A stretch of DNA of 64,000 bases from Pempheris klunzingeri (Eukaryota > Chordata > Actinopteri > Acropomatiformes > Pempheridae): the NCBI RefSeq assembly GCF_042242105.1, contig NC_092025.1, positions 16,956,156-17,020,155 on the forward strand, in the 5' to 3' direction. Position numbers and translations under genes: made by a program. Below are positions 25,201 through 40,800 of the stretch, one piece after another (positions within the stretch are counted from its first letter, which is position 1; the number at the start of each line of letters is the position of its first letter). The notes under the pieces are model-generated. The model was given only the letters and a program-made list of their open reading frames with translations. It ran no database searches and had not been told where the DNA came from.

Positions 25201-28200
25201 TTTGCTTCCTTGATGTCGTCTTCACCAACAGCACTCAGTAGCAAGTATAACTCGTCCAGATCTTGAAACAAGAATGCCTTTTTTATCTTACTTAGCATGT
25301 GTTAATGCTTCTACATGCGTGTGTGTTAGAGAGAGAGAGAGAGGCTCACCACATCCAGACAAGTTTTACCTCTAATTCATAAAGAAAACATGAAGAGTTT
25401 GGTTTGTGGTACCTATGATAACTGACATAACAATAAAACTATTTCTTTTCATCAGCGATAGTAAGGAAACTATGCATTTTTGAAAAGCCCAGTAAAGATG
25501 ACTGAGCTGTACATCTGTCTCGTAAAATGGTTCCTGTCTCCTCTCTCGTCCGTCTCACTCATTTTTCGTCTTTCCTGCTGGGCATAGATGAGCGATGAGG
25601 CCGAGCAGTAATGTGGTCACACAGTTGTTGTGCAGAAGTGTGATACTAGAGCAGAGAGGGGGGGGAGGGGGGGGGGGGGGGGAGAAAGCATTTGATATTA
25701 TAATAACACAAGTCTCTATAATCGTGCTTGTTGATTCTTGATAACACACACATCATCCAAATCTCAACCGTCAACATTTTTGCTGTTACAACACCACCGC
25801 TAGCACAAGTAGCGGCAGGAGGACGGCTCTAGCGATAGACACGGACGAAATCGGAGGGTTGGGAGGAGCTGACAACATTGCGAAAACATCTTCTCCAACT
25901 ATAGTAACTGCTTGATGGCAGAGGATGGAATGTGACCCTTTCAGATCTTGATGTAACACATGTCAGCACATGATTACAATTTAAAAGACATCAGCCACTC
26001 GTAAATAGTCGTGATAGTCATTGGACAGGAAGCACCAGCCACCTCATCTGAGTACTAAATATGTGTGATGGTTTGTCTGAGGTGATCATGTGGTCTCCTC
26101 CCCTCACACATGCTAAGCTGAATTAAGCCCCATAGTGTCTCCGGAAGCCCCCAAACATCCGTCCTCAACACCAAATAAAGATGGTGTTGCTTGCAGAGAG
26201 TCCACTTCAACAGCTAAACATAAGGCGCTTTCACAACCACAGCTCGGTCGCTCTGGTCCCGATCAGTTGAGGAGTTTGTAAACTTGGAGCGTGTTCCCCT
26301 TGGCTCCTGTTCTTTTCACGCAGAGAAAAATCCAAGAGAACCAAAGTGCGTCACTGCAAACCATGTGAGAACGTTCACTCATCATATTGGTCATTCGTCA
26401 CATCACTTTGCAAAGGAGACGTGCTGCCTTCAGATGACTGAGGTAATGCCGAGCATGTTCAGTGACATGCTAATGATCAACATGTTAATCTGGCTACAGG
26501 GGGCTGTTTAGCTCAAATTTGTGGGGTACACCTGTTAGTTGGGTCGGGTTTAAATTGGATCTCATTCCCACCACAAACTAACCGTTCCGAGGTTTGCTGT
26601 GGACTGGACTGAGGCCGTGTCCTCTAAAGGGTCTTCGTGTGATTGTTTTGGTTCACACCCGAGTGTGATTATTACTGAGTTCACACCTGCCCAAGGGGGA
26701 AAATAAAACCAGAGTCCATTTTTAAGCGGACAAAAAAGCACAGGTGTGAAAACTCCCTCGAGCTTTTGTTAACCAACCACAACAAGATGAGTCACTCTCG
26801 GAAACCGTAGTATTTTCTTCACACAAGTAATTTTTAGTCTAAAAATAGATGCCAGTAGGCTCATATGATGTTTTGGTGGGGTAGATTATTCATATTTTGG
26901 ACTCCAGCAAAGATACTCACAGTTGCATACACACATGCACATGTTTGATTAAACTATGACTATAAGAAAGATTTATGATAAAAGCTCCGGCCCTTTTAGT
27001 TCCCAGCCTTGCTTTGAGAAGCTGGACAGTCTCAAATCCAGGCCATCTTATTGAAGCCCCCACTCTCCTCTAGCCTGTAAAATTTTCACACAAAGCGATC
27101 ACAATATGTCTACATTTTTTTATTTTGAATTATTTAGGTTCCCAGCTCAATAAGTTTAGTGTATATAATGTATGTCCCAAGAATAAAGAATATAAATAAT
27201 ACATATAGGAAGTGGAAAAGTGGAAAGGAAAAGAAAATACCATTGTGAAAATAAGGAATACCAACCAGACTGACCGCTTCAAAATTTAATGTGAAAACAC
27301 AACATTTAAGGGAAACCAGTTTTATACAAAGAGCACCTTAAGTTATTGTAAATATTTGAAGCCTTTTCGGAGGCCTTCCCTTGGCGTGTTTCTCCACACA
27401 CAAGCATCATGCTGCAGCAGTGTGTGTCTTAGCCTGTCAGGTTGCTGCTGTCTGTCAGGCGGCGGCTCACCGAAGCAGACACAGAACTGAGAACACAAGT
27501 CAGACACAAGTCAGGTGGGAATGGAGGCCAGAGGGCGAGAGAAACTGAAGAGGGGATAGAGAGACAGCAGGAGGGGAGAGGAGAGAATGACTGACTGAAA
27601 CACTGAGAGTCTGTGGTCGTATCAGGACTGCTGCTCGCTGAAAACGTGTCTGTAGAGTGACGGGCGCTTAAAGATCTTGGGTCTGCCTCCAGTTTGTGTC
27701 AGGTTAGATCTGCATCACAAATTTATGTAACCTTTCAAAAAGTTTGTCACCGCTAGTGATGTGACGATGACTGCCTTACCACAATACCACAGTCATGTGA
27801 TGCCCACCGTCCATACAGTGTGTTTCTCTGGTTTATGATGACCCGCCAAACCGCAAGGACATGTTGCTTTACTCTTAGTGAAAATCCATACTGTTACATC
27901 TGCTACATCAAGTGCTTTGTGAGTTTACTTACGTGCTGCCAGGGTCTTCACTCGTTTCTGTGATGCGAGGCAAAGATACTACACGAGACGAAAGTGACAG
28001 GTACATGCTGGTGTTCTGAAAACAACAGGAACTTAGTTGTTGCTGTTCAGCTTGCCGATGTGGTCCGCTCATCAACACGGTCAGCATTTGGAGCTGCAGC
28101 AGTACTGCGGCATGGCACGCTGCTCAATCAAGGCACCTAAGCTACTTTTTCTTGGAGCTAGAACTCAGTCGATTGTGGACACACAAACATGGTGCATATG

Positions 28201-31200
28201 TTTCTAGATTTAATGTGACATATATATAGATCTATATATATATCATGTCTTTGATGTCCAGCATGAATAAACATCCATACATTTTCTCAAGAATCAAAGT
28301 CATGAAAGATTATATCCATGGGTAAACTGCAGACATTGCTTTTAATGGTGCTGGTTTACCAAAGTGTCAACAAATATAGGCCGAAAAAGGGGCTCAAGAT
28401 GTAGCTCACAGCCGAACTCCCTCAACCATGGCAACATTATGCTTCCTGGCTTTTGGAGTGTGCATTTGTCTCACTTGTGTCTGAGGGGTAATTAAGTAAA
28501 AAACGTGGGAATTTGCTCTGGGAAATTGTAGTAGCCATTTTTCATCATTTTATTGTCATTTCATAGACTAAACAATAATTTAATCAGAAACATAATGGAT
28601 ATAATTGAGTTATACAACAGTGAAAATATTTATTAAAATGTCTACAGTGATGACTGACACTGTCACAGTTGTTTAGTGGGTAGGAGTGGATATTCACTCT
28701 GTAGCTTAGCAGAAAGACCCACTGTGACCACATGGTGTGCTGGTTTGATTAATTCGTATCAGGTCATAGTGTTTGCTCTGAATAACTGGGTATGAGTTAG
28801 TAGCCCCAGTTGTTTTCATTGCTTCTGCGATAAGTCAAAAGGTCTTCTGTGAAAAGGGCCTATTGCTGACAGAAAAAAAGCGGTTCACATCAGCCGGCTA
28901 CAAACGCACAGCACTGTGAACTAGCTTATGCAGTTCATGCCTCATTTCACTGTGAGCCACCTGGGGCCCCTATGTGCAGCCATTTCCTGTTGGCCTGGTG
29001 ATACGGTGGCCTGGGAACAGTGTTGTTTCCTCACCGTAGGACAGTTAACCAGAAGATTTTCATTCCTGTCATACTTTACACTGCTGCTCTTATCTTCTCC
29101 GAATAAGCTTGGATGGGTAGACGCACAGATGCCTCACTGTTTCCCTAATAACTCTGGTGTACTTCTTTAGCTGATGGGCGTTGTTGTGCTTTGCTTATTA
29201 AATGTTTGAGGAACGTACACAATCTGGTTTATTTTTAGCTCTCTGATTTATTGTTCATGTAATAGATTTGGTCTGAGGAGAGCTTCATAAAATGGGAAAT
29301 CAATTTTTATAGTGAACTACATCATTCAACTACACTAAAAATGTTTTCACATGATAATAGTGATCGGCTGTAGCTCTCACTGTGCATACATGAGTGAGGA
29401 CTGGCATGCTAGCAAAGTCTTCTCAGTGTGTCACTTTCCTCCTATTCTATTCTGTACGCCTGCTGTATAACATTTCAAATCATGTGCCTTTTACTATACC
29501 ATATATTTGATAACTTTTTGACAGTTTCTAGCTATTGCAGATTTTTCATACAAAACACATGATCTGCTTATTTAACTCAATGCATTGTTCAGTGCACAAA
29601 ATCGGTTTCTTATCAAATCATGTAATTTAATTCTTTAATTGAGTCCTTAAGTCTTACTTTTGTTAAAAAAAGGTGAAAGTTTCTGCTTGTGCTGCCAAAA
29701 TATTTCAACCTTTGTCAGTGCAAATCAACTTGTTTCAAGTAGGGATGTGCATTTCAAGCAAAGATGCTCTAAATAAATATTCTAAAATCCTGACCCATTT
29801 TTTCAAGTGTTTTCTCAAAACATTGAATTTTTCATGAGCATAAATGCAGCAATTTGATTACTGATTACATTGTTGTGTTACTACTTTTACTTCAGTAAAG
29901 GATCTTAGTACTTCTTTTTACCACTGAATCCAGTGCACGCTCATACATTCAGTCAGTGAAATCACAGCTTTGTGAGTTTATGTCCACGTCTGCAGTTCTA
30001 TTCTTTCTGATCCTTAAAGATAACACTGTTGGTCAGGTCTGCATGCTCTTTTTGTAGCCCTCAGTCACAGACCCATCTGCCTCTTATGATTCACTCACTC
30101 TCGCACAAAGATTATGTACCACTGACAGCTCGGTCTGGTTCAGTGTAGGAGGTCAACCTAGAATTATCTCATGAGTCAGGATCTTTGTTATTTTTCTGAA
30201 TCGCAGAGTTTCACCATTGTGGTTTGGTAAGTTTGGAGCAATTTCCACTGAAACAAGGTTTACAACATTAAAGAACTCCTTAAGAGTGAGAGTGACATAA
30301 ACTTGTTGATAATGCTTCTCTGAATTCCCAGATATGTGTGCATGTAGGTGTACGGTGCGTTTCCAGAAGTCAGCCTGTGACCTGAAGGGTTAAATTTCCA
30401 GACATGCAGCATAAGACCAAAAAAATTCCCCACTTGCACAAAAATGTTGTCAAGGTGCCCTCGAGCAGGACGCCTAATCACCAACTGTGTGCAGTGAGGC
30501 AGCTGCCACACATGAAACTGGATCACTGGGGTGTTGAAGGAAGGGGCCCGTATTTATGCTACTTTGCATAAATAAAGTCTAATATGAATTGTCGACTTCT
30601 CCCATTTTAAACACAACTCAGGAATCCAGAGAATCATTGCGCTGGGTTCCCTCCAGGTCCAGTACTGGAGATCACACCCTCCCCCTCCAGCAGTCTATCC
30701 AAGTATCTCCACAAGCTTCTTTCGCCAAGATGAATACCACAGGGAAGCATTAAGTGTTGTTTGTTAATCACTGTATACCCAAAGCTTGTCAAACAAAAAA
30801 ATAGCCACTGCATCTTCCTCTTTCCTGTGAGCCTGCTACTGAGTATGACTAACAAGACTTTCCTGTTATTGGCAGATGCTTTTGCTCAAAGTGACTTACA
30901 ATTATCACAATAATCAAAAGGCACACAAGCTTTGCCATCAAAAATCAGACGAGCAACCAAATAAATGGCTAAAAGTGTGTGTGTGTGTGTGTGTGAGACC
31001 TACTATGCACGGCACTGAAACCCTTTGAAATGCTTTTGTCCCTCATTTTAGCATCTTCATTAATGTTGTCTGTCATGCACTCAACCTCAAGTTCAATAGT
31101 CAGGTGCCCATTTAAACACTGATAGAGATTTTTCTGGCTGTCGTTGTCCCTCCTGCTCATATTGGCCATCCCCTCCTAACATACTTCCAGTGTAAGTGAA

Positions 31201-31788
31201 TCCACAGGCCTCCACAGTAAGAATACATTCCACAGTTAATACGAGGCTTTAGCAGTTTGACTTTGTCAAATCAAAAAAGTGGATATCTTCAAAAGTTACA
31301 GCCTTTTTAGTACGAAATTCCCCCTTTGTGTTTCTGTGGACTGTTTTCTCTTTCTGGGCTGCAAGGAGGGATAGTGACGGAGTGATTTTTATACAGTACC
31401 AGTCATTCATATGGGCACATGACTATTGTTTTATGTCCAGACTTAATCAATGTAGTATTGCCCCTCCTTATATCTATGAACACGTTGCACAAAGAAACCA
31501 CAGCAGTTAAGAATGTGAGTTTGTAACTGTGGCTATGCTTCTACCTAACTTGCCATGAAACCCATTTTCTTGGCTTGGCTGGATGTTTCACAACCAGCAT
31601 CGCTTTTAAATCATATTTACAGCTTATATAGATTTTTTATTTTTTTTCTTCCATTGAACACGGGTTTTAATGTAGTAAACTCACAGGACGCTGCTGCTTG
31701 ACTCAGTATTGCCGAGCTCAGCTCACGTCGGATTACTCCAGTGGTGTTACCTGACACATTAAGCCCTGTTTCTCTCTATTCCTTCATA

Positions 31789-31861
<73 letters not shown>

Positions 31862-34800
31862 GCAACTCACTGCTCATCCTTTTATTGTGCATTCAGTCAG
31901 GTTTATAAGTCATCTACTGTGTATGCAGAGCCTGCCTCCACCTCTCAGTTCAGTAGAGTGGAGTTGCGTTCAGCTGAGCTCTGCTCTGCTCTCAGGCTGC
32001 CTGTGTTTGGTGACATCAGCCCTCAAGTATGCAGTCCTTCGTGGCTGAGCCAGACGAGCTCGGGTGGCCTCATTCATCTCAAGGTGCTGTCTATTCCCCT
32101 CCTCTACAGCTTTAACACGCTCTCTCCCTTGACTGCCTGTCTCTCCTTCAGACGAGATGGGTCAGATAAGGGAGATCAAAGGTGAAAATGCTTACAACCC
32201 AATAGTTTTGTCTGTCTGTCTTTTGGTTTGTTGTACATCGGTAATCGTTGCGGTTTTAGTTCCGGGATGCTCTCTCCTAAAAGCAGATTGATTACAGAGT
32301 GGTTATGCATCCGCAACAATTTACTGTAGCAGTGGTGATCAGAGTTCATTTTTGGTTTTGTATGCAGGTTGGGTGATGCTGCTTGTTGCACTTTATTTGA
32401 AGATAAGCATTTTAAAATCATATATTCACATTGCTTGTACAATGTGGCCATGATGACCCATCAGTAATAAAGTAATAGAAAGGAGTAGCTTCAAAATGGT
32501 TGTGTTGTTGTAATTATTCAAAAGAACTGCTAAAGTTACACCCTGCTACTTTGAAAGCGAGTTTTATTCCCAAAGGAGGATATTCTCATTTAGAGATTTA
32601 ATACAGAGTATTAAATCGAGAAATGAGTTCATTTCTCTGGCTGCTTCCTATAAAGTGCATGTTTTCTCTGTGTGGAAATGTCTTTAGTTCCTCGTGCTTG
32701 TGAAGGATTACGCTTGAAGCTCATCCTCACTGCAGGCCCTGATTACCTAATTCATAATGTTAGGCGATGGATTTTGCATCTGCAGAGCGCACAGAGAGTC
32801 TTTGATGTTCATTTGCATAGGAATGTGAAGGCTTCAGCGACCAGCTCTTCCTACCTCTGACTAATGTCTTCCCCATGTGTGTTTTCCTCACATTAAACAA
32901 GGCCTTTAATGCTTCGTTTTGCTCTGTTTGTGCCCCGCAGAACGAAGAGAAGCGCAACCTGAGCTTGGGCGGACATGTTGGATTTGACAGCCTCCCTGAC
33001 CAACTGGTCAGTAAATCGGTCACACAGGGATTTTGTTTTAACATTCTCTGCGTAGGTGAGTACTAAACGACAGCGTGTGTGTGATGTGCGTGACAGACTG
33101 TGTTACATATTGTATACAAGTAGCCACTCAAGGAAATGCCACGCCGTAACTGCTGGACATTTGTCTTTATCCTTACTTGATTTGTTTTTCTCCAGACAAC
33201 ATGCAACAAAACAGCGTTCAGATTTTTTTTCCTGACTTGAAAGAAATGCACAGGCCTCCCACTTGTGTTGCGGCAACAAAAACCTCATGTCTGAAAGCTG
33301 ATGAATTGCTCCCCCGTTACTGAGTATTAACTCTCTCTCTCTTCCATTTCTCTCCACTTCCTGCCGTCTACAGGGGAGACTGGTATCGGCAAGTCAACGT
33401 TAATGAACACGCTCTTCAACACCATGTTTGAGAACGAAGAGGCGAGCCATTATCAGAATGGCGTGTATCTGCGGCCGCGAACGTACGACCTGCAAGAAAG
33501 CAATGTCCACCTCAAACTGACAATTGTTGACACTGTTGGCTTCGGTGATCAGATCAACAAAGAGGACAGGTGAGGGTGGAAATGATAATCAATGACATTG
33601 ATTATTGACACTGATGTGCAGGTCAAAGCATGCCGAGATCTTTAGGTTCACACTGGTCTCCACCAGACCATTACAAATATATAAAAAATACAAGTACAAG
33701 TCCTCTATTCAAAATTATGCTGAGTATAGACGTATTATCAGCAAATAATGCTCAAAGCAGCTACATGGAACTTTTATTTTGCATTGTTTTTGATGGTGCC
33801 TGTAGACAAAAGCAGAAGCATTTCCAGGAATAAAGACTACATTTGAGCACCTCCAAAATGAAGTGTTGTGGTTTGGATTAAGAGCATTGGACAGTGAGAA
33901 GATCACTGCCTGCGGCATCTCGCAGCCATTTAGCCAGACTAGCTGGACCAAGTGCCGCAGCGGGCGGTGCAATGGCCTGAGGAGGAGAGAAAAGAGTTTG
34001 GGATAAGAGCTAACCTAACCCAGCTTGGACCCAAGGCTCTTCCTGGCTAACGTCCAGCCAGACCATCTGGACTAAGCAGCGCAGCAGGTGGTACGACCAC
34101 AAGAACAGGACAGGGAAGAGAGCGAGCATAAGTCTGAGTAAATTGTTCCACAGGGAATCGGACTTGGTGGCACGCATTTAGAAATACAAAACAGAAACAT
34201 CCATTATAGCCAGTCTTCTCACTGATGGTCTTGTTTGCTTATGTGGATCACACAGGCATCAGTGTTAAATTGAGACTGTTTCATAACCAGTTAAAAACTC
34301 CTCATAGCAGGTTTGAAGTATCTGAAAGTACCTCTGTGGAAAAGAGGCCCCTCTGAACTATATATCATTTTGCTATATATGGCACTATTAGGTTGTTAAA
34401 ACTAGTTCTGCTTAAACACTGATGAAACTGCTTTAAGTACAGTTAAATTATTCCATTTCTCTAAGTGGTCACAAAATGAATAAGAGGGATCATGACATGG
34501 TTAACGTTAGAGGGGAAGTCCTACTACACTAATTTGTACTCATGACATTTTTCTTTATCAGCTTAAAACAACAATCTAAATGAAACCATATAGGAAGTTA
34601 GGAGGGAAAATGTCTCTTTGGTGGACCTGCTAACAATTCGTAGACCTCTGAAACATGACAAGGGGGCTCAACTACACTGCTTTTCTTGTAAAGGCTGACA
34701 AGCCAAAAAGGTTGGGAACAACTGATTTGACGTTGTGATGCATTTTATATGCTTGTCATATTTCTTATGTACGACCCTTATTTGAACATTAAGAGGTAAC

Positions 34801-37800
34801 TACAGTTGGCAGATAACTGTAGTGGAGTGAAAGTAAAGTAAAGTTTCACTTTAAATGAAGTAGAGCAGTATGAAGTAACATAAAATGGAAATACTCAAGT
34901 TAACTACATTTAAGTTGTTGTATGATGCTTAGTTATATTCTGTGATACTCAAATGTTTCTTGACCTACTTATCACCATACAGTACGTGGTTTAAATCAAC
35001 CCTTAGCAGGATATAGATGACACGGTATAAAACAAACCATGGTAAATCTGACCAATAGTTCTATTCACTACATCAGGACCTTTTTGATATATTCTGATAA
35101 ACTGTTCTCATTGAGTTGCATTGTATTCTCCTGTGAGTCAAATTCCATTCATCTGGTACCCGGAGCATATGCGTGAAGCACATGCTTCAGTGTGTTTTCC
35201 ATCTGACTCCTGACTGTTTTCCTGTCAGTCCTTATCCAAACCCTCATTTCTGCTTGCAAGATGACGACGCCATAGTTTTGCCCAAATAAGGTCAATGTTG
35301 CCTAGGGATACAAATGCGAGAAACAGACACAAAGTAATATCAGTCCAGGTTTCTGTACATTTTGGTTTTCTCTGTTGGATGGAAATAAGACGAGGTGGGA
35401 CAGCAAGAAAGAGGAAATGGTTTTAGATTTTTTTTTTTTTAACATTCAGCTGTGTAATGGAGTGTTCCTCTTGTGACCAAGCCAGCAAGCTGCACTCTCA
35501 CGCCCTTTGATAGCAGCCTTCTCTGAAGGCCGTATAAACCAACATGCTGAAGGACAGACCCTGTATAGGCACACTGAGGGAGCTTCGAAAGGTCAGAGTT
35601 GGTGCATTCCACAGAGAAGATTGAAGATGCATGTGAAGGGAGCGGACAGATGACTGTAAACATGGTGCTAGCTGAGGATATAGAATAGATTTTATTCATG
35701 CGATGTATTGTTCCGAGCAGCTAAGCAGAATGTAGGATGACTTGCTGGGATTTGATTAGATTACCAGTAAAACCTGCTGTTAATTTAAAAGTAATTAGCA
35801 GGGATTATGATGGCAAACAATGGGACATTACTTAACATTTTACCAGTGAGTTTTGGTATCTGATTAAAGCCAACAACTTCAGTTAAATGTAATGAACTCT
35901 GGACTGTACACACTCACACAAAGAAACAGCTGGCCATCACATGTCTCCTTTATAACCCTGAATCTGTACATTTGTTTCTTATTGATGGGCCAGAGTATCT
36001 TCTCACTTCTAAAGGCAAAGTTCAGAAAAGGTGCTTCTACTGTAGTGGGCACTTTTTGTAGACCTGATCATGTGGGTTTAACTTCACTTACATTGAAGCA
36101 TTCGGATGGGGCGGGGGGGTTTAAATGATGTAATGTTGATTCAGGATAGCCGAGCAGAGATATTTTGTCTGTCATGAGCTCTAACTAGGACTGTGAGACT
36201 TATTTCTATGGTGACCAATAAACCACAGCCTCAGATGGCTGCGATGGACGTCATTAAACGTGCGTCCGACTTCTGATGGCCAACCAAATGAATTAAAGCT
36301 GCAGACTCAAATAAAGTGCTCCATATGATGTTGCTTTTAATGTGGCATAATTGATCTTCAAGCTGTCTCGTGACTTAACGTTATCAGGCTGGTGACTGTT
36401 TTGGAGTTTAAATGCATTAAAAACGGCACATGGAGACAAGTCAACATAACAAACAAAAGGTAACATTTAAAGAAAAAAAGAACATTTAATATTCCTTGAC
36501 ATTTATTTTAATCATCACTGGAGTGAGAAAATAATGCAGAATCAGAAGCAATCGAGCACTTGACACATCTTTAGTTATATGTCCTGGTTTGACTCCTCTT
36601 TGCTACTTGAAGTATGTAAAAACTATATAAACATAAAAATATTCCCCATGAAAAACAATGTTTTGGCAATGTATTAATGTTATGTTTGGAAATTTTTCAT
36701 TCATCTAATTTATACTGATGGATATTGTTTACCAATGCAGCATGTCCTTGCAAGGAGAATTGTGATGGACTTTTGAAATAGGTTCGGGAGAGGTAGACAA
36801 ATCTGATTCACAAAAAGCAGCTCTATTGTCTAAAAAAAGTAACTCCTGTTTTCGTACTGCGTATTTATACTTTGTGATTTACTGGTGACACCATTAGCTA
36901 CAATGGCCATCACATTACTGTGAGAGAGAAGAGGATGTTTTTCAGCCTCTTTGATTTGCTTCAATCAGACTCCCATAATCCGAGCACAAAATTCATGCAG
37001 CACCAAACTGTACAGCTCTAAGCTGAGATCTTGGCATAGAATCAGATCAGGCAGTTACTGAAAACATAACTATCTCGGGTCATTTCCCCAATGACAAATC
37101 CATATTTTCTTTTATATTCATTACCAATGCATAAGAAAGCAAATATTTATGGTTTTCACCCATAGACAGGTATCCTTACAGTTCCTCCTTTGCTGTCCCC
37201 ACAGTTACAAGCCCATCGTCGACTACATCGACACTCAGTTTGAAAACTATCTCCAGGAAGAGCTGAAGATCAAACGCTCGCTGTTTAACTACCACGACAC
37301 CAGGATCCACATCTGCCTTTATTTCATCGCCCCGACAGGACACTCCCTCAAGTCCCTGGACCTCGTCACTATGAAAAAACTGGACAGCAAGGTACACACA
37401 ACGGACACACAAACACACATTCATATAGAGCATGCTGTGGTTTTTCCCCCTTGGCAAAAAGCACACACTCCGGGTCATTTCCCATTGTTTGTGAAGAACT
37501 ATCAGTGTTGCTGAAATCCGACCTCCCTTTCACTGTGGCTGGTGTGTATTTCACTGGGACGTGGAGATCACAGATCTTTTTGTTGAGGTGTGGACTCCCT
37601 CTGTGTCCCAAAAGAATGAAGGTAAAAGAAGACTGTTGCAGTGAATGTGCACACTTCCATTTCATTGTATAGGATTTCACAAGAAGTTCACATGGCATTC
37701 ATTGGAGTGGAGTTATTTGGCTGGTGGTGTGGAAAAGGTTTAATGTTTAGACTTCAACAGCCCAGATTTTTTTGGGATGACCTGCTCTATACAAGCAGTT

Positions 37801-40800
37801 TACTTAAAAGCAAGCACAGCATGTTTTTTTGCAAGTGAAGATGTTTGATTCGCTGTGTTACAGTCCATCCTTTTGAATTTCCAGCTACAATCTAAAAATG
37901 TATGAAGAAGAAACAAATTAATGATTTGGGCCTTGAGAGGCAGTAAAGTACATCCTGACTGTGTTTATCGTACTGATTCTGAGTTCTAGTGTGACACATT
38001 TTCAGTTTACAGCTCAGCCGTACCGGTCAATAGTCACATTCAGAACCTCATTGATTCGTGGCTTTTTCATTGCTCTTGTGTGAATATTACCATGACAGAT
38101 TATTGGATCTGTGTTCACATCCGGTGACTGCGGCCCAGTGGAGACACAATCACTGGCTTGGCCTCAATTAGACAACTGGTGGAAAAAAAAATCTCATCGC
38201 AACAGCACTTGGAGCATGAAAGAAGGGGAGGGGCGACAGAGTGAGTTTTAGAGGGGAAGGACGGAGTCAGAAAGAGCAATTCAGTGAATCGTTTAGGTTT
38301 AAGTTGGATCTATATTGTGCTTGTTTTTGAATTTTTCCCTTGACAGTTGGCTTTATGTAGCTTGCTTTGTCGCTGTGGCTGTTGCTGCTTTAGCTATAGT
38401 TACTTCCTGATGTAGATGTTTTCTCTCTGCTTGAGAACACACTCGCATACTTTCAACCTGTTGACATTTTGATGAAATAAAAAAAAAACCAAAAAAACAT
38501 TTAAGCCCACTCCGTGCTTTTTGCTCCTAAATCTTGGTTTCAAAGTGTGGGCAGTGGGAACGGACAACATCCTCAAAACATTTCAAAATGTCACAAAGCC
38601 CAGAGAAGAAGGAACAACAGAGAAAAAGGAAGTTAAAATGTAAAAAGCGAAGACTTGTTTGTCTTCAACTCTGAATGTAGTTGTTTGACCTAGTGGCAAG
38701 AAGGATTATATTGAGATCTTGGATATTCACAAGCACTTAAACTGAGAAAGCTGCATGTACGTAAGTGACAAAATGCCATTAATAATTTGAATGATTTTTA
38801 GGGATGTGCACATACTTGTATACATCCTTAACCTTAAGTTTCACAGCTGACATTTTGTTGTTTTGTATACATATAGCTGCTGATAGCACTACCATAGGAT
38901 TGACAAAGTGGCAGGTTTGGCCCTGCTTGTGTCTGGTGATGCAATGATAATAAATCCACAACAAAGCAGATGGTCAAGTTTGTGACCGAAACCTGCTGGC
39001 TTACCTCTGCCAACTATCAGTCGTGCATCTCTGCCAAATGTCCCCTGATACTACGCAGAACAATGAGCGGATATTTAAGCCAACTGTCTCTCTCAAGGGG
39101 CCTTTAGTAGTTTTATGAAGACTTCAGAAAAAAAATCTATTTGTCATTGTAAGTCATTACACAGTGGATCTTAACAAGGATTTGTAAGACGTGTTGATGT
39201 TTAAGTATTTAAATGTTGATTTAATATTTCATTTTATTGAAAAAAGCATTGTAATTGTTTATGATTTTTTTATACTTTGTAATTTATTTCAATTTATCCC
39301 ATCCTTTCTACTTATGACACTCAAGTTTTCTCTTGTTGACCAACTGTCTTTCTAAGGCCAAAGCCTTGGTCAAGAGGAATACCATTATTTCTATGAGAAA
39401 ACCAGAATACTTTGTTCTGACCCCAGAGGAACCCCGCACAAATAACAGAGAGGACTTGACATAGAAAGGGCCAAGATCCAGATCCAGCACTCCTCTCGCT
39501 GTGAGGTGACAGCGCTGACTGCGGAGCCCCTGTCCTGCCTTTACCAGCCAACAGAGTGATCAAAACCTGGCACCCTGCGTGTGCCAACTGTCTCCTGATA
39601 CCATCCAAACCACCGCAGCATACACAGCCAACTCTCTGTACCCCCTGCTTTGAAGCAAGGCTTTAGACCTGAGCCAAATATATTATCTTTGTCCCACTAT
39701 ATGAACCACAGCAAAGCAGTTAACATAAATGTGTTTGCTTTCATATAGCAACTTGCCTGGTGTGCTCTCCCCTAAAATTAGTGAAAACAAAGCAGCTTAC
39801 GTCTCTTCACGAACTTGAGAACATCCAGTATGACTGTATGGGACATTTTGGTTCCATTTTTCAGTAGCAAAGTGTCACATATAGGAAAATAACAGTGCTT
39901 TTATTCAAAATAGTTCACAGCATTGTGAGTGCAGCAGTGGGGTCAGTTTTGGCTCAGAGTGGGTGGCCACGGTGAACACCACTGTGACCTCAGTGACTGC
40001 GTCCCAGAAATCTTTCCACTATATGAAATATGAAGGCTGTTTTATCTGAAAGCAAGCCAGCATTGTGTGACCACAGCATGCATGTAACACTGTTTTGTTT
40101 TAGAGGCTTGTTTGAGTTGTTTATGCAGTGGTATCTCTCTCTATTTATATGTAAGATATTTGCAGCAGCTACTCAGCACATAACTATCAGCCCTTGTACA
40201 TTTTGCAGTTGTATTTTTATCATTTCGAAGCTCTAGATGGCTGTAAGTTGACCACCTAAAAATGTATCTGCTCTGCCTCCACAAGCCTAGACAAAAGCAC
40301 GACCAGGTCACAAATAGATAAGGACTTCAACCAATGATTATTTTCATTGCTGATTTGTCATACTGATTCTTTTTTTAGTGAAGTGACTTACTTTGCCCTT
40401 CATATGTTTCCAGACCCCAAAGTGACAGCTTCAAGTCTGTGTTTTGTCCAACCAACAGTTCAAAACCTGACAGTATGTAATTATAAAATTGCAAATCGAA
40501 TTGATCAGCAAATCTTCAAAAGCTGGAACAGGCGGTTGTTTGGCATTTGATGCTTATTCATTTCAATTAATTGACCAATTGTAACAGCACTAAAATAAAT
40601 GATACTAGTGATGATTCAATTCCAAACACTGTTACATTCTGGTTACCATAAATACAATTCATTGCCATGAGAGGCGTTTCAAAAGTGCCTCCATCTTCAT
40701 CAGACTAGAATTAGGTTCCACATTCATATTTTTATTTCTGTGCTGAGTTACATTCATGTCAAGGGGAGCATTGCTGTGTGAATATTAACGTTTATCTGGA

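Larger units (their letters stand above)
22269..32940 (+). other. septin8: septin8 intron 1 (10.7 kb)
   Basis: No coding exon of any gene is visible on either strand. It holds a tandem duplication at 24671-24739, the G-run at 25658-25682, a DNA-transposon-like repeat at 26222-26765, repeat fragments at 29865-29927 and 30860-30905, and CA/TG microsatellites at 30975-30995 and 31795-31861. Intronic enhancers are possible but cannot be read from sequence. Confidence 0.7.
33570..37204 (+). other. septin8: septin8 intron 3
   Basis: No exon is visible. It holds an imperfect 41-base direct repeat (33932-33972 and 34056-34096) and a fish repeat fragment at about 34790-34915. The remainder is featureless. 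Confidence 0.7.
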
